Origin: DATCDE01 sp038252405 | Lineage (GTDB): Bacteria > Actinomycetota > Actinomycetes > Prado026 | Direction: 5' to 3' | Length of the DNA: 18,966 nucleotides | Assembly (NCBI GenBank): GCA_038252405.1 | Contig: JBBSAJ010000044.1 | Coordinates: forward strand, 1 to 18,966 | Shown here: in pieces, positions 6,144 through 12,808 of the stretch | Numbering within the stretch: position 1 is the first letter of the stretch | How the letters are laid out: the number at the start of each line of letters is the position of its first letter | The notes under the pieces: generated by a model | The model's input: only the letters and a program-made list of their open reading frames with translations | Databases searched by the model: none | Told to the model about the DNA's origin: nothing | Made by a program: the position numbers and the translations under genes

Positions 6144-6970
6144 CGGACCTCTTTCCCCCCTCGATCCTTCACCCGCAGCAGCGACCGAGCCTCGGCCGGG
6201 GTCAGCGCCGGCCGCAGCGCGAGCCGGGCCAGCTCGGCCGCCCGCTCGACCAGCTGGACGTTGTCCCGCACCGGCTCGTTCGGAGCGTAGGTGAGGGTGT
6301 CCTCCATGCCCACCCGCAGGTGGCCACCGGCGGACAGCGCCGCCAGCGCGACCGGCAGCGTGGTGCGCCCGACCCCGGTCGCCGACCAGGTGGCCCCGGC
6401 CGGCAGCGCGCGGACGGCGGCCACCAGGGCCTCCGTCGTCCCGGGCATGCCACCGGGCACGCCCAGGACGAGGTCGCAGTGCACCTGCCCGCCGTAGGGC
6501 GCGCCGACCTTGTCCAGCAGCCGGTTCAGCGCAGTGACGTGGCCCAGGTCGAACAGCTCGAACTCGGGCACGACCTCGGCCGCCTGGGTCCGCTCGTACA
6601 GCTCGACCATGAACGGCCACGGGTTCAAGAAGACGTCGTCCCCGAAGTTGACCGTGCCGCAGGTGAGCGAGCAGGAGTCCGGCTCGGCGTCGAGCACCGC
6701 GAGCCGGGCCTCGTACGGGTCGCGCACCGAGCCGCCGGTCGACAGCTGGACCACCAGGTGGGTCTGCTCGCGCAGCGCGGCGACGGTGTCCTTCAGCCGG
6801 ACCGGGTCGAGGCTGGGGGCGGCGTCGGCGTCGCGGATGTGGACGTGGATCATGGCGGCGCCCGCAGCCTCGCACGCCTGGGCGGTTTGGACCAGTTCGT
6901 CCAGGGTCACCGGCAGCGCGGGAGCGTCGCCCTTCGCCGTCTCCGCACCGGTCGGGGCGACCGTGATCAT
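6140..6970 (-). CDS. BKACE / 3-keto-5-aminohexanoate cleavage protein (DUF849)
   Basis: A 276-residue TIM-barrel beta-keto acid cleavage enzyme, which condenses a beta-keto acid with acetyl-CoA and releases acetoacetate plus a CoA ester. Signatures are MITVAPTGAE at the start, the zinc ligands H42 and H44 in IHVHIRD, LSTGGSV, the loop SCSLTCGTVNFG, GHVTALNRLL, and E223-D224 in VGMEDTL (third zinc ligand and catalytic acid by family comparison). The ATG at 6970 is preferred over the GTG at 6988, because family members begin at this methionine and AGGA lies a few bases upstream. It is first in an operon with rsiG (four-base overlap) and the asparaginase gene. The physiological keto acid is unknown. 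Confidence 0.9.
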   Translation of the reverse strand: MITVAPTGAETAKGDAPALPVTLDELVQTAQACEAAGAAMIHVHIRDADAAPSLDPVRLKDTVAALREQTHLVVQLSTGGSVRDPYEARLAVLDAEPDSCSLTCGTVNFGDDVFLNPWPFMVELYERTQAAEVVPEFELFDLGHVTALNRLLDKVGAPYGGQVHCDLVLGVPGGMPGTTEALVAAVRALPAGATWSATGVGRTTLPVALAALSAGGHLRVGMEDTLTYAPNEPVRDNVQLVERAAELARLALRPALTPAEARSLLRVKDRGGKEVR

Positions 6971-7152
6971 GGTTCCTGAGGGGGCCACGGAGTCATGGTG
7001 TCACGTTCCGCCGACGACCCGCTCACCTGGCGTCACCCACACGCCGCAACCGGCGCGCGGATGGGACTCAACAAACCGGCCGACGCTGCCGATGGGACGG
7101 ATATCCACTGCGGAACCATCCACGGCGGGCGGCCCTGGGAGGGAGGATCAGC
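6971..7152. promoter_or_regulatory. Divergent intergenic region with a possible sigma-28 (WhiG)-type promoter
   Basis: This 182-base gap separates the divergent BKACE-rsiG-asparaginase operon and the DUF4388 gene. On the plus strand GCCGATGG (7088-7095) resembles the GCCGATAA -10 element of WhiG/FliA promoters, with TCAA (7068-7071) 16 bases upstream in place of TAAA. A good ribosome binding site, GGGAGG/GGAGG, precedes the ATG at 7153. No other structure is obvious. The promoter call is weak and depends on two partial matches. Confidence 0.3.
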
Positions 7153-9753
7153 ATGCTCGACGGCGACCTCCTGACCGGTCCGCTCGAGCAGGTGCTGCTG
7201 GACCTCGGGGCGCAGGGCTCGACCGGCTGCCTGCACGTCGTGGACGACGCCGAGGACGAGGCTGAGGTCTACTTCCGGGACGGGCTGATCTACTCGGTCT
7301 TCGTCCCCGGCCGCCGTCCGCTGATCGGCTCGCGGCTAATCTCCTCCGGCGTCCTCGCGCCCGAGACCCTGGCCGAGGCGCTGGAGGTCCAGCGCAGCGG
7401 CGAGCTGGTCGGCTGGCGGCTGGGCGAGCTGCTGGTCCACCTGGGGTTCGTGGAGCGGGACGTCGTCGAGGCGTTCGTCTCCGAGCAGCTCGTCGACCAG
7501 CTGACCGACCTGATGGGCTGGCGGGTCGACTCCTGGAAGTTCCGCCCCCGCAAGCTGGCCCGCCAGGACGTCTCCCCGCCGCAGGAGGTGCACGCCCTGC
7601 TGGCCGAGATCCGCGAGCGGCGGATGCACTGGGGGCACCTGCGCGGTCTGGTGGGGACGCCGGAGTCGGTGCCGGTGCTCGCCAGCAGCGGCTCGACGAG
7701 CGACGACGTCCTCATCGGCCCCGGCGAGTGGGCGATGCTGTGCAAGGTGGACGGCGACCGGTCCATCGCCGACCTGGCCATCGACTGCGGCTTCACCCTC
7801 TACGAGGGGGCGCAGGTGATCGGCAGCCTGGTCGAGGCCGGGCTGGTGGACGTCGACCGCACGCTCACCGTGGTCCCCGACCCGGTGGTCGAGGAGCCCC
7901 CCGAGGACGTCGTCGACGAGCCGGTCGAGGACGTCATCGACGAGCCGGCCGAGGCGGTCGAAGAGGCCGCCCCGGAGCCGGTCGAGGACACCGACGAGGC
8001 CGAAGACACCGACGAGGACACCGACGACGAGGCCGACGACGAGGCCGACCTCGCCGACACGGTAAGGCGCGCAGCCGCCGCCCTCGAGGTCATGCAGCTG
8101 CCCGAGCTGGAGCCCGAGCCCGAGGCGCCGGCCGCCCCCCCGATCTCCGCGTACAGCGACCGGGAGTGGGACCGGGAGGTGGCTATCCGCCGGGCGATCG
8201 CCGAGAAGGAGGCGCAGTCCCAGCTGGACGACGAGAAGCGGCGCCGGCTGGAGGCGCTGGCGATCGCCGCGGAGGTCGAGGAGGCCCGGCAGCGCGAGCT
8301 CGAGAAGATCAAGAGGGCCCGCCAGGCCGAGCTGGACGCCGAGCGCACCGAGGTCGAGCCGCAGGCCTGGGCCGACCATGCGATGTGGCTGGCCGACGCG
8401 CGGGCCCGGGCCGAGGGTCCGGCCTGGGACGACCACGCCGGCTACCTGGCCGAGCAGGCCCGGATCGAGGCGGAGCGGCTGGCGGCCGAGCGCGCCGCCG
8501 CCAAGGAGCCCGCCTGGGCCGAGCACGCGGCCTGGCTCGCGGCCGAGCGGGTCCGGGTCGAGTGGCAGGCCTGGGACGACCACGCGACCTGGACCGCCGA
8601 GCGGCTGGCCGAGCAGCGCCGCGTGGCCGAGGACGAGGCGTGGGTCGACCACCTCGCCTGGCTGGACGCGCAGCGGGCCGCCGCCGAGGAGTCGGCCTGG
8701 GCCGACCATGCGGCCTGGCTCGCGGCCGAGCGCGCCCGGGTCGAGGGCGAGGCCTGGGACACCCACGCCGGGTGGCTCACCGACGAGCGGTTCCGCGCCG
8801 AGGGCGAGGCCTGGGAGGCCCACGCCGCCTGGCTGTGGCAGCAGCGCGCGGACGCCGAGGAGCCCGCCTGGGCGGCCCACGGCGAGTGGCTGGCCGAGCA
8901 GCGGACGGCGGCCGAGGCGCCGGCCTGGGCCGACCACGAGGAGTGGCTGGCCGAGCAGGCCCGGATCGAGGCGGAGCGAGTTGAGGCTGAGCGACTCGCC
9001 GCCGAGGAGGCGGCGATCGCGGAGGCCGAGGAGGCCGAGCGGGTCCGGCGCGAGGAGCAGGAGCGCCTCGACCGCGAGGAGGCTGAGCGGCTCGAGGCCG
9101 AGCGCCTCGCCGCCGAGGAGGCGGCGCGCGCGGAGGCCGAGGAGGCCGAGCAGGTCCGGCGCGAGGAGCAGGAGGAGGCCGAGCGCCAGGCGACGAAGCG
9201 GGCCGAGGACGCAGCCGCCGCCATGGCGCTGGCCGACCTGGCCCGCGGGTTCGACAACGACGAGCCTGCGCAGCCGCCGGCCCAGCCCGAGGACACGGAC
9301 GAGGACGAGGACACGGACGAGGACGAGGACGCAGCCGACGACGCGGACCACCGGCCGCAGCCGGTGACCATCGAGGTGCCCGCCGCCAGCGGGCGCGGCG
9401 ACGGCATGTCCCCGGCCGCCCTGCTGGCCGAGCTGAACCGGGACGCGTCGAAGGCGGTCGCCCAGGCGATCCGCGAGGATGACCGCCGCACCCACGCCGA
9501 GCCGGAGCCCGACCCCGAGCCCGAGCTGCAGCGGGTCTCCTACGCGCCGTCCGCGAACGGCGAGGGCCGGGCCGACACCGCGGCGCTGCTGCGCGAGCTG
9601 TCCGGGCTGTTCGCCAGTGGCGACGAGCCGCGCAACGGCCAGGCCAACGGCAACGGCGGCGGCTCGTCCAACCCGCCCCCGATGTCGCACCCCGCGCAGC
9701 GGCCCGCGGCCAAGGACGAGAAGAAGAAGAAGCGCGGCATCTTCGGCCGCTGA
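7153..9753 (+). CDS. DUF4388 (PATAN-like) protein with long acidic linker and AWxxH helical repeats
   Basis: An 866-residue cytoplasmic scaffold-like protein; no enzymatic motif is seen. Residues 1-100 are a DUF4388 domain (GPLEQVLLDLGAQGSTGCLHVV...VYFRDGLIYSVFVPG). Residues about 185-233 form a winged-helix-like unit (GEWAMLCKVDGDRSIADLAIDCGFTLYEGAQVIGSLVEAGLVDV) common beside DUF4388. Residues 235-305 are a very acidic Pro-rich linker, and 340-400 a charged coiled coil. Residues 405-609 hold ten units of about 19 residues, AWxxHAxWLAxxRAxAE, then an EAE/ERR coiled coil to about 680. A second acidic linker, two AALLxEL motifs (755-761, 810-816) and a basic KKKKRGIFGR tail finish the chain. 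No signal peptide or membrane segment is seen. Related proteins are thought to act in protein-protein interaction; the role here is unknown. Confidence 0.82.
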   Translation: MLDGDLLTGPLEQVLLDLGAQGSTGCLHVVDDAEDEAEVYFRDGLIYSVFVPGRRPLIGSRLISSGVLAPETLAEALEVQRSGELVGWRLGELLVHLGFVERDVVEAFVSEQLVDQLTDLMGWRVDSWKFRPRKLARQDVSPPQEVHALLAEIRERRMHWGHLRGLVGTPESVPVLASSGSTSDDVLIGPGEWAMLCKVDGDRSIADLAIDCGFTLYEGAQVIGSLVEAGLVDVDRTLTVVPDPVVEEPPEDVVDEPVEDVIDEPAEAVEEAAPEPVEDTDEAEDTDEDTDDEADDEADLADTVRRAAAALEVMQLPELEPEPEAPAAPPISAYSDREWDREVAIRRAIAEKEAQSQLDDEKRRRLEALAIAAEVEEARQRELEKIKRARQAELDAERTEVEPQAWADHAMWLADARARAEGPAWDDHAGYLAEQARIEAERLAAERAAAKEPAWAEHAAWLAAERVRVEWQAWDDHATWTAERLAEQRRVAEDEAWVDHLAWLDAQRAAAEESAWADHAAWLAAERARVEGEAWDTHAGWLTDERFRAEGEAWEAHAAWLWQQRADAEEPAWAAHGEWLAEQRTAAEAPAWADHEEWLAEQARIEAERVEAERLAAEEAAIAEAEEAERVRREEQERLDREEAERLEAERLAAEEAARAEAEEAEQVRREEQEEAERQATKRAEDAAAAMALADLARGFDNDEPAQPPAQPEDTDEDEDTDEDEDAADDADHRPQPVTIEVPAASGRGDGMSPAALLAELNRDASKAVAQAIREDDRRTHAEPEPDPEPELQRVSYAPSANGEGRADTAALLRELSGLFASGDEPRNGQANGNGGGSSNPPPMSHPAQRPAAKDEKKKKRGIFGR
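8365..8979 (+). repeat. Ten tandem repeats encoding AWxxHAxWLAxxRAxAE (19 residues)
   Basis: Units start at residue 405 and continue to about 609. Eight are exactly 19 residues; unit 2 has an extra 11 residues and unit 4 an extra 4. Both insertion sizes preserve helical phase (11 residues is three turns and 4 about one). Trp at position 2, His at 5 and Trp/Tyr at 8 are nearly invariant; the eighth-position residue is Trp except for Tyr in unit 2. DNA identity is lower than protein identity, so the array is old and under selection. Confidence 0.85.
8983..9174 (+). repeat. Near-identical 81-base direct repeat in the coiled-coil part
   Basis: Segments 8983-9063 and 9094-9174 differ at about five positions and lie 111 bases (37 codons) apart, in frame. 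They encode EAERLAAEEAAIAEAEEAER- and EAERLAAEEAARAEAEEAEQ-type heptads. This looks like a recent internal duplication. Confidence 0.8.
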
Positions 9754-9785
9754 CCCGCCGCTGACCCCGTGCGACGATGCGCCTC

Positions 9786-10211
9786 GTGCGCGCCGTCGTC
9801 CAGGTCGTCAGTGAAGCCCGGGTGAGCGTCGACGGGAACGTCGTCGGCCGGATCGACCAGCCCGGGCTGGTGGTGCTGCTCGGGGTCACCCACGACGACA
9901 CCGCCGTCACCGCCCAGCAGCTGGCCGCCAAGATCCACGAGCTGCGGATCATGGACGACGAGCGCTCGGCCGCCGAGCTGGACGCACCGCTGCTGGTGGT
10001 CAGCCAGTTCACCCTGTACGGCGCGACCACCAAGGGACGACGTCCGACCTGGGCGGCGGCCGCCCCCGGGCCGGTGGCCGAGCCGCTGGTCAAGGCGTTC
10101 TGCCAGGCGCTGCGCCAGCGGGGAGCCGTCGTCGAGGAGGGGATCTTCGGCGCGGACATGCAGGTGGCCCTGGTCAACGACGGCCCCCGCACCCTCATCC
10201 TCGAGGCCTGA
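9786..10211 (+). CDS. dtd: D-aminoacyl-tRNA deacylase (D-Tyr-tRNA deacylase)
   Basis: A 141-residue cytosolic proofreading enzyme that frees tRNA of D-amino acids and of mischarged glycine. It has the family blocks RAVVQVVSEARVSVDG, GLVVLLGVTHDD, the active-site SQFTLYGATTKGRRPTW, and the C-terminal LVNDGPRTLILE, which carries the Gly-cisPro pair and Thr. The usual QRVS near the start reads QVVS, a minor oddity. The GTG at 9786 is chosen because homologues begin at MRxVVQ; an ATG at 9777 would add three residues. No Shine-Dalgarno is present, and a GACGAT seven bases before the GTG could serve as the -10 of a leaderless message. It lies 32 bases after the DUF4388 gene. Confidence 0.93.
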   Translation: MRAVVQVVSEARVSVDGNVVGRIDQPGLVVLLGVTHDDTAVTAQQLAAKIHELRIMDDERSAAELDAPLLVVSQFTLYGATTKGRRPTWAAAAPGPVAEPLVKAFCQALRQRGAVVEEGIFGADMQVALVNDGPRTLILEA

Positions 10212-10220
10212 CCCCCGACC

Positions 10221-10282
10221 AGCGGACGCTCAGAGAACGTTATGGGCGCCGCCTGGGTGTAAACGTGCTCCCAGCGTCCGCT
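10221..10282. repeat. Dispersed palindrome, AACGTTATGG family, copy b
   Basis: The outer arms AGCGGACGCT (10221-10230) and AGCGTCCGCT (10273-10282) are a perfect 10-base inverted repeat. Inside, GAGAACGTTATGG is only partly matched by GTAAACGTGCTCC, so the core has decayed. It fills the gap between the convergent dtd and DUF559 genes, ending three bases from the DUF559 stop, and could also act as a bidirectional transcription stop. Confidence 0.8.
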
Positions 10283-10285
10283 CGA

Positions 10286-11206
10286 TCACGCCGCTCGCCG
10301 CAAGAGGGCCAGCGTCTGCCGCACCGCAGCGACCACCTCGTCGGGCCGGTCGACCACCTGCTCCCAGGTCACCCGCAGCACGGTGAAGCCGAGGCGGGCA
10401 CACAGAAGGTCCCGCTCGTGGCCGGCACCCCAGCGTCGCACCCCCTCGTGGTACGCCCGGCCGTCGAACTCGATCAGCAGCGGGACGTCGAGGAACCAGA
10501 GGTCGGGCACCAGCAACACCCGGCCATCGACGACCACCGGCCGGTTGGCCACCCACCCCCGGATCCCGGCCGTCAGGAGCACCCGGTGCAACCGCCACTC
10601 GCCCACCGAGTGGGCGCCGGTGCCGAGCTCGGCCACCCGGGCACGCACAGCGCGCAGACCTGGGCTGCCCGCCAGCAACGCCGTCCGCGCCCCCAGCGAC
10701 TCCACCGTCACGAGCCTTCGCTGGACGGCGGCGAAGGCGAGCGTCCGACCATCACCCACCGACAGCAGCCGCAGCGAGTCGAGGACGACGCGATCGGCGT
10801 CCGGCAGCGGCAGCCCCCACGGGCCGGGTCGCCCCAGCTGACCCGATGGCAGGCCGCATCGGTGCCCAACCAGACCCGCCACGCGCACCCGGCGGCCCGG
10901 GTCCACCAGGACGTGCAGCAAGGTGGTCTGCGGCAGCGGCAGGCCGATCACCGCCGCAGCCGTCAGGTGGCTCGGCACGCCACCGCGACTGGCCAGCCGG
11001 GCGGCCCACGCGAGCGCTGCCGCAGGCAGCGGCAGCGCGGACGAGGGCGCCACGACCTCACCGACCACCCGCACCCACAGCCCCGCCGCGAGTAGCCGGC
11101 GCAGTCGCGGACCGTTCACGCCGGCCGCCACCGCCTCACCCACGGTGCAGACACCACCGCGCCGGGTCCCGAGGTCGGGGAAGGGCGGTGCCGTGGTCCG
11201 TCGCAC
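10286..11206 (-). CDS. AbiEi-like N-terminal domain plus DUF559 (Vsr-like endonuclease fold) protein
   Basis: A 306-residue protein. The N-terminal part (GGVCTVGEAVAAGVNGPRLRRLLAAGLWVRVVGEVVAP) is the winged-helix type seen in AbiEi antitoxins. The C-terminal 100 residues are DUF559, of the Vsr/PD-(D/E)xK-like fold, with candidate active-site acids in HSVGEWRLHRVL, VPDLWFLD and LIEFDGRAYH, and the closing strand LGFTVLRVTWEQV. All key acids are present, so catalysis is possible, but no activity has been shown for this architecture to my knowledge. No toxin partner is adjacent. The GTG at 11206 is preferred; a TTG at 11263 or GTG at 11254 would lengthen it into poorly conserved sequence. Copies of the dispersed palindrome lie immediately on both sides. 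Confidence 0.78.
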   Translation of the reverse strand: MRRTTAPPFPDLGTRRGGVCTVGEAVAAGVNGPRLRRLLAAGLWVRVVGEVVAPSSALPLPAAALAWAARLASRGGVPSHLTAAAVIGLPLPQTTLLHVLVDPGRRVRVAGLVGHRCGLPSGQLGRPGPWGLPLPDADRVVLDSLRLLSVGDGRTLAFAAVQRRLVTVESLGARTALLAGSPGLRAVRARVAELGTGAHSVGEWRLHRVLLTAGIRGWVANRPVVVDGRVLLVPDLWFLDVPLLIEFDGRAYHEGVRRWGAGHERDLLCARLGFTVLRVTWEQVVDRPDEVVAAVRQTLALLRRAA

Positions 11207-11265
11207 AGGTCCGAGCGTCCCGGATTCGGCAGCATGATCGCTTCCGCCGTCCACAACCCGCAACC

Positions 11266-11329
11266 AGCGGACGCCGGGGGAACGTTATGGCCCTCGGCGA
11301 CCCCATAACGTTCCCCAGTCGTCCACTCG
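11266..11329. repeat. Dispersed palindrome, AACGTTATGG family, copy c (best preserved)
   Basis: The core GGGGAACGTTATGG (11277-11290) and CCATAACGTTCCCC (11303-11316) are perfect 14-base arms with a 12-base loop. The outer arms AGCGGACG (11266-11273) and CGTCCACT (11320-11327) match at seven of eight positions. It lies between the divergent DUF559 and rfbA starts, so it is not simply a terminator. Confidence 0.88.
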
Positions 11330-11338
11330 AGACGAGGC

Positions 11339-11352
11339 TAGGCTGCCGCCCC
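11339..11352 (+). promoter_or_regulatory. Putative leaderless promoter of rfbA
   Basis: TAGGCT (11339-11344) fits an actinobacterial -10 box and ends eight bases before the rfbA ATG. There is no Shine-Dalgarno sequence. The dispersed palindrome copy c occupies the region where a -35 box would be. Confidence 0.55.
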
Positions 11353-12225
11353 ATGCGAGGGATCATCCTGGCCGGCGGCACCGGCAGCCGGCTGCACCCG
11401 ATCACCCAGACGGTGAGCAAGCAGCTGCTGCCGGTCTACGACAAGCCGATGGTCTACTACCCGCTGTCCACCCTGCTGATGGCCGGGATCCGCGACGTCC
11501 TCGTCATCACCACCCCGCAGGACCAGGACCAGTTCCAGCGGCTGCTCGGCGACGGTGCCCGGCTGGGCATCGACATCAGCTACGCCGCCCAGCCGAAACC
11601 CGAGGGCCTGGCCCAGGCGTTCCTCATCGGTGCCGACTTCCTGGACGGCGACAAGGTCGCCCTCGTCCTCGGCGACAACCTGTTCTACGGCACCGGGCTG
11701 GGCACGGCGCTGAAGGGCCACGCCGACGTCGTCGGCGGGCACATCTTCGGCTACCACGTGAGCAACCCGCGGGCCTACGGCGTCGTCGAGTTCGCCGACG
11801 ACGGCCGGGTGCTCTCCATCGAGGAGAAGCCGGAGCACCCGCGCAGCAGCTACGCCGTCCCGGGGCTGTACTTCTACGACGCCGACGTCGTGGAGATCGC
11901 GCGCGGCATCCGCCCGAGCGCCCGCGGCGAGCTGGAGATCAGCGCGGTCAACGACGAGTACCTGCAGCGCGGCACCCTCACCCTCACCGTGCTCGAGCGC
12001 GGCACCGCGTGGCTGGACACCGGCACCGTCGACTCGCTGATGGCGGCCGGGGAGTTCGTCCAGGTGGTCGAGCAGCGGCAGGGCCAGAAGATCGGCTGCA
12101 TCGAGGAGGTGGCCTGGCGCGAGGGGTTCATCGACGACGAGCAGCTCCGCCGGTTGGCCGAACCCCTTCGGCCGAGTGGCTACGGCCAGTACCTCATCGG
12201 CCTCCTGGACGACGGCGCCAGCTAG
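11353..12225 (+). CDS. rfbA: Glucose-1-phosphate thymidylyltransferase
   Basis: A 290-residue cytosolic nucleotidyltransferase making dTDP-glucose from dTTP and glucose-1-phosphate, the first step to dTDP-L-rhamnose. It shows the signature GGTGSRLHPIT (residues 8-18), SKQLLPVYDKPMVYYPLS, PKPEGLAQA (81-89), LVLGDN with metal-binding Asp108, and EEKP later. Length agrees with the RmlA short type. The start is the ATG following a TAGGCT box; longer frames enter the intergenic palindrome. It is first in the order rfbA-rfbC-rfbB-rfbD. Confidence 0.97.
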   Translation: MRGIILAGGTGSRLHPITQTVSKQLLPVYDKPMVYYPLSTLLMAGIRDVLVITTPQDQDQFQRLLGDGARLGIDISYAAQPKPEGLAQAFLIGADFLDGDKVALVLGDNLFYGTGLGTALKGHADVVGGHIFGYHVSNPRAYGVVEFADDGRVLSIEEKPEHPRSSYAVPGLYFYDADVVEIARGIRPSARGELEISAVNDEYLQRGTLTLTVLERGTAWLDTGTVDSLMAAGEFVQVVEQRQGQKIGCIEEVAWREGFIDDEQLRRLAEPLRPSGYGQYLIGLLDDGAS

Positions 12226-12235
12226 CCTGACCGCC
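12223..12235 (+). promoter_or_regulatory. Possible internal leaderless promoter before rfbC
   Basis: TAGCCT (12223-12228) ends seven bases before the rfbC ATG, and its first three bases are the rfbA stop codon. The same TAGCCT-N7-start layout occurs before the GNAT gene at 1662. No ribosome binding site is visible for rfbC. Confidence 0.4.
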
Positions 12236-12808
12236 ATGCACGTCAAGGAGCTCGGCGTCCCCGGCGCGTTCGAGCTGACCCCGCAGCTGCACCGCGACGA
12301 CCGTGGTGTCTTCCTCGAGTGGTTCCGGGCCGAGACGTTCGCGGACGCCACCGGCCACGACCTGGCACTGGCCCAGGCCAACTGCTCGGTCAGCCGCCGC
12401 GGGGTCGTGCGGGGGATCCACTACGCCGACGTCCCGCCGGGGCAGGCGAAGTACGTGACCTGCGTGGCCGGCGCCGTCCTCGACGTGGTGGTCGACCTGC
12501 GGGTGGGCAGCCCGGCGTTCGGCCGGCACGACGCCGTCCGGCTGGACACGCAGGAGCGCAAGGCCGTGTACCTGCCCGAGGGCGTGGGCCACGGTTTCGT
12601 GGCGCTCACCGACGACGCCACGGTCATGTACCTGTGCTCGACGCCGTTCAACCCGAGCGCCGAGCACGGCGTCAACCCGCTCGACCCCGCGCTGGCGCTG
12701 CCCTGGCCGGACGACCTCGACCTGGTGCTCAGCACCAAGGACCGGTCCGCGCCGTCCCTCGCCGACGCGCTGGCCGCCGGCCGGCTGCCCCGCTGGGAGA
12801 ACCCGTGA
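12236..12808 (+). CDS. rfbC: dTDP-4-dehydrorhamnose 3,5-epimerase
   Basis: A 190-residue cupin-fold epimerase acting on dTDP-4-keto-6-deoxyglucose, third step of the rhamnose pathway. It has HRDDRGVFLEWF near residue 19, NCSVSRRGVVRGIHY with the catalytic base His62, Lys72 in the QAKYVTC strand, YLPEGVGHGF at 112-121, and the catalytic-type Tyr132. The last bases overlap the start of rfbB as GTGA. It is 10 bases downstream of rfbA. Confidence 0.95.
   Translation: MHVKELGVPGAFELTPQLHRDDRGVFLEWFRAETFADATGHDLALAQANCSVSRRGVVRGIHYADVPPGQAKYVTCVAGAVLDVVVDLRVGSPAFGRHDAVRLDTQERKAVYLPEGVGHGFVALTDDATVMYLCSTPFNPSAEHGVNPLDPALALPWPDDLDLVLSTKDRSAPSLADALAAGRLPRWENP

Noticed and set aside
4488..6290. 600-codon plus-strand open frame
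   Set aside because: It lies antisense to the asparaginase and rsiG-like genes, begins inside a palindrome, and has no family motif; it is a GC-rich shadow.
8365..8979. CRISPR-like or satellite DNA repeat
   Set aside because: The periodicity is of codons (57 bases) with strong protein conservation, inside one continuous reading frame, with no spacers.
7336..9690. 784-codon minus-strand open frame rich in Leu/Gly/Arg
   Set aside because: It is the antisense of the GAG/GCC-rich DUF4388 gene; the repetitive sense codons prevent stops on the other strand.
10286..11206. AbiE toxin-antitoxin pair
   Set aside because: No AbiEii-type nucleotidyltransferase lies next to the gene, and the C-terminus is DUF559 rather than the AbiEi C-terminal domain.
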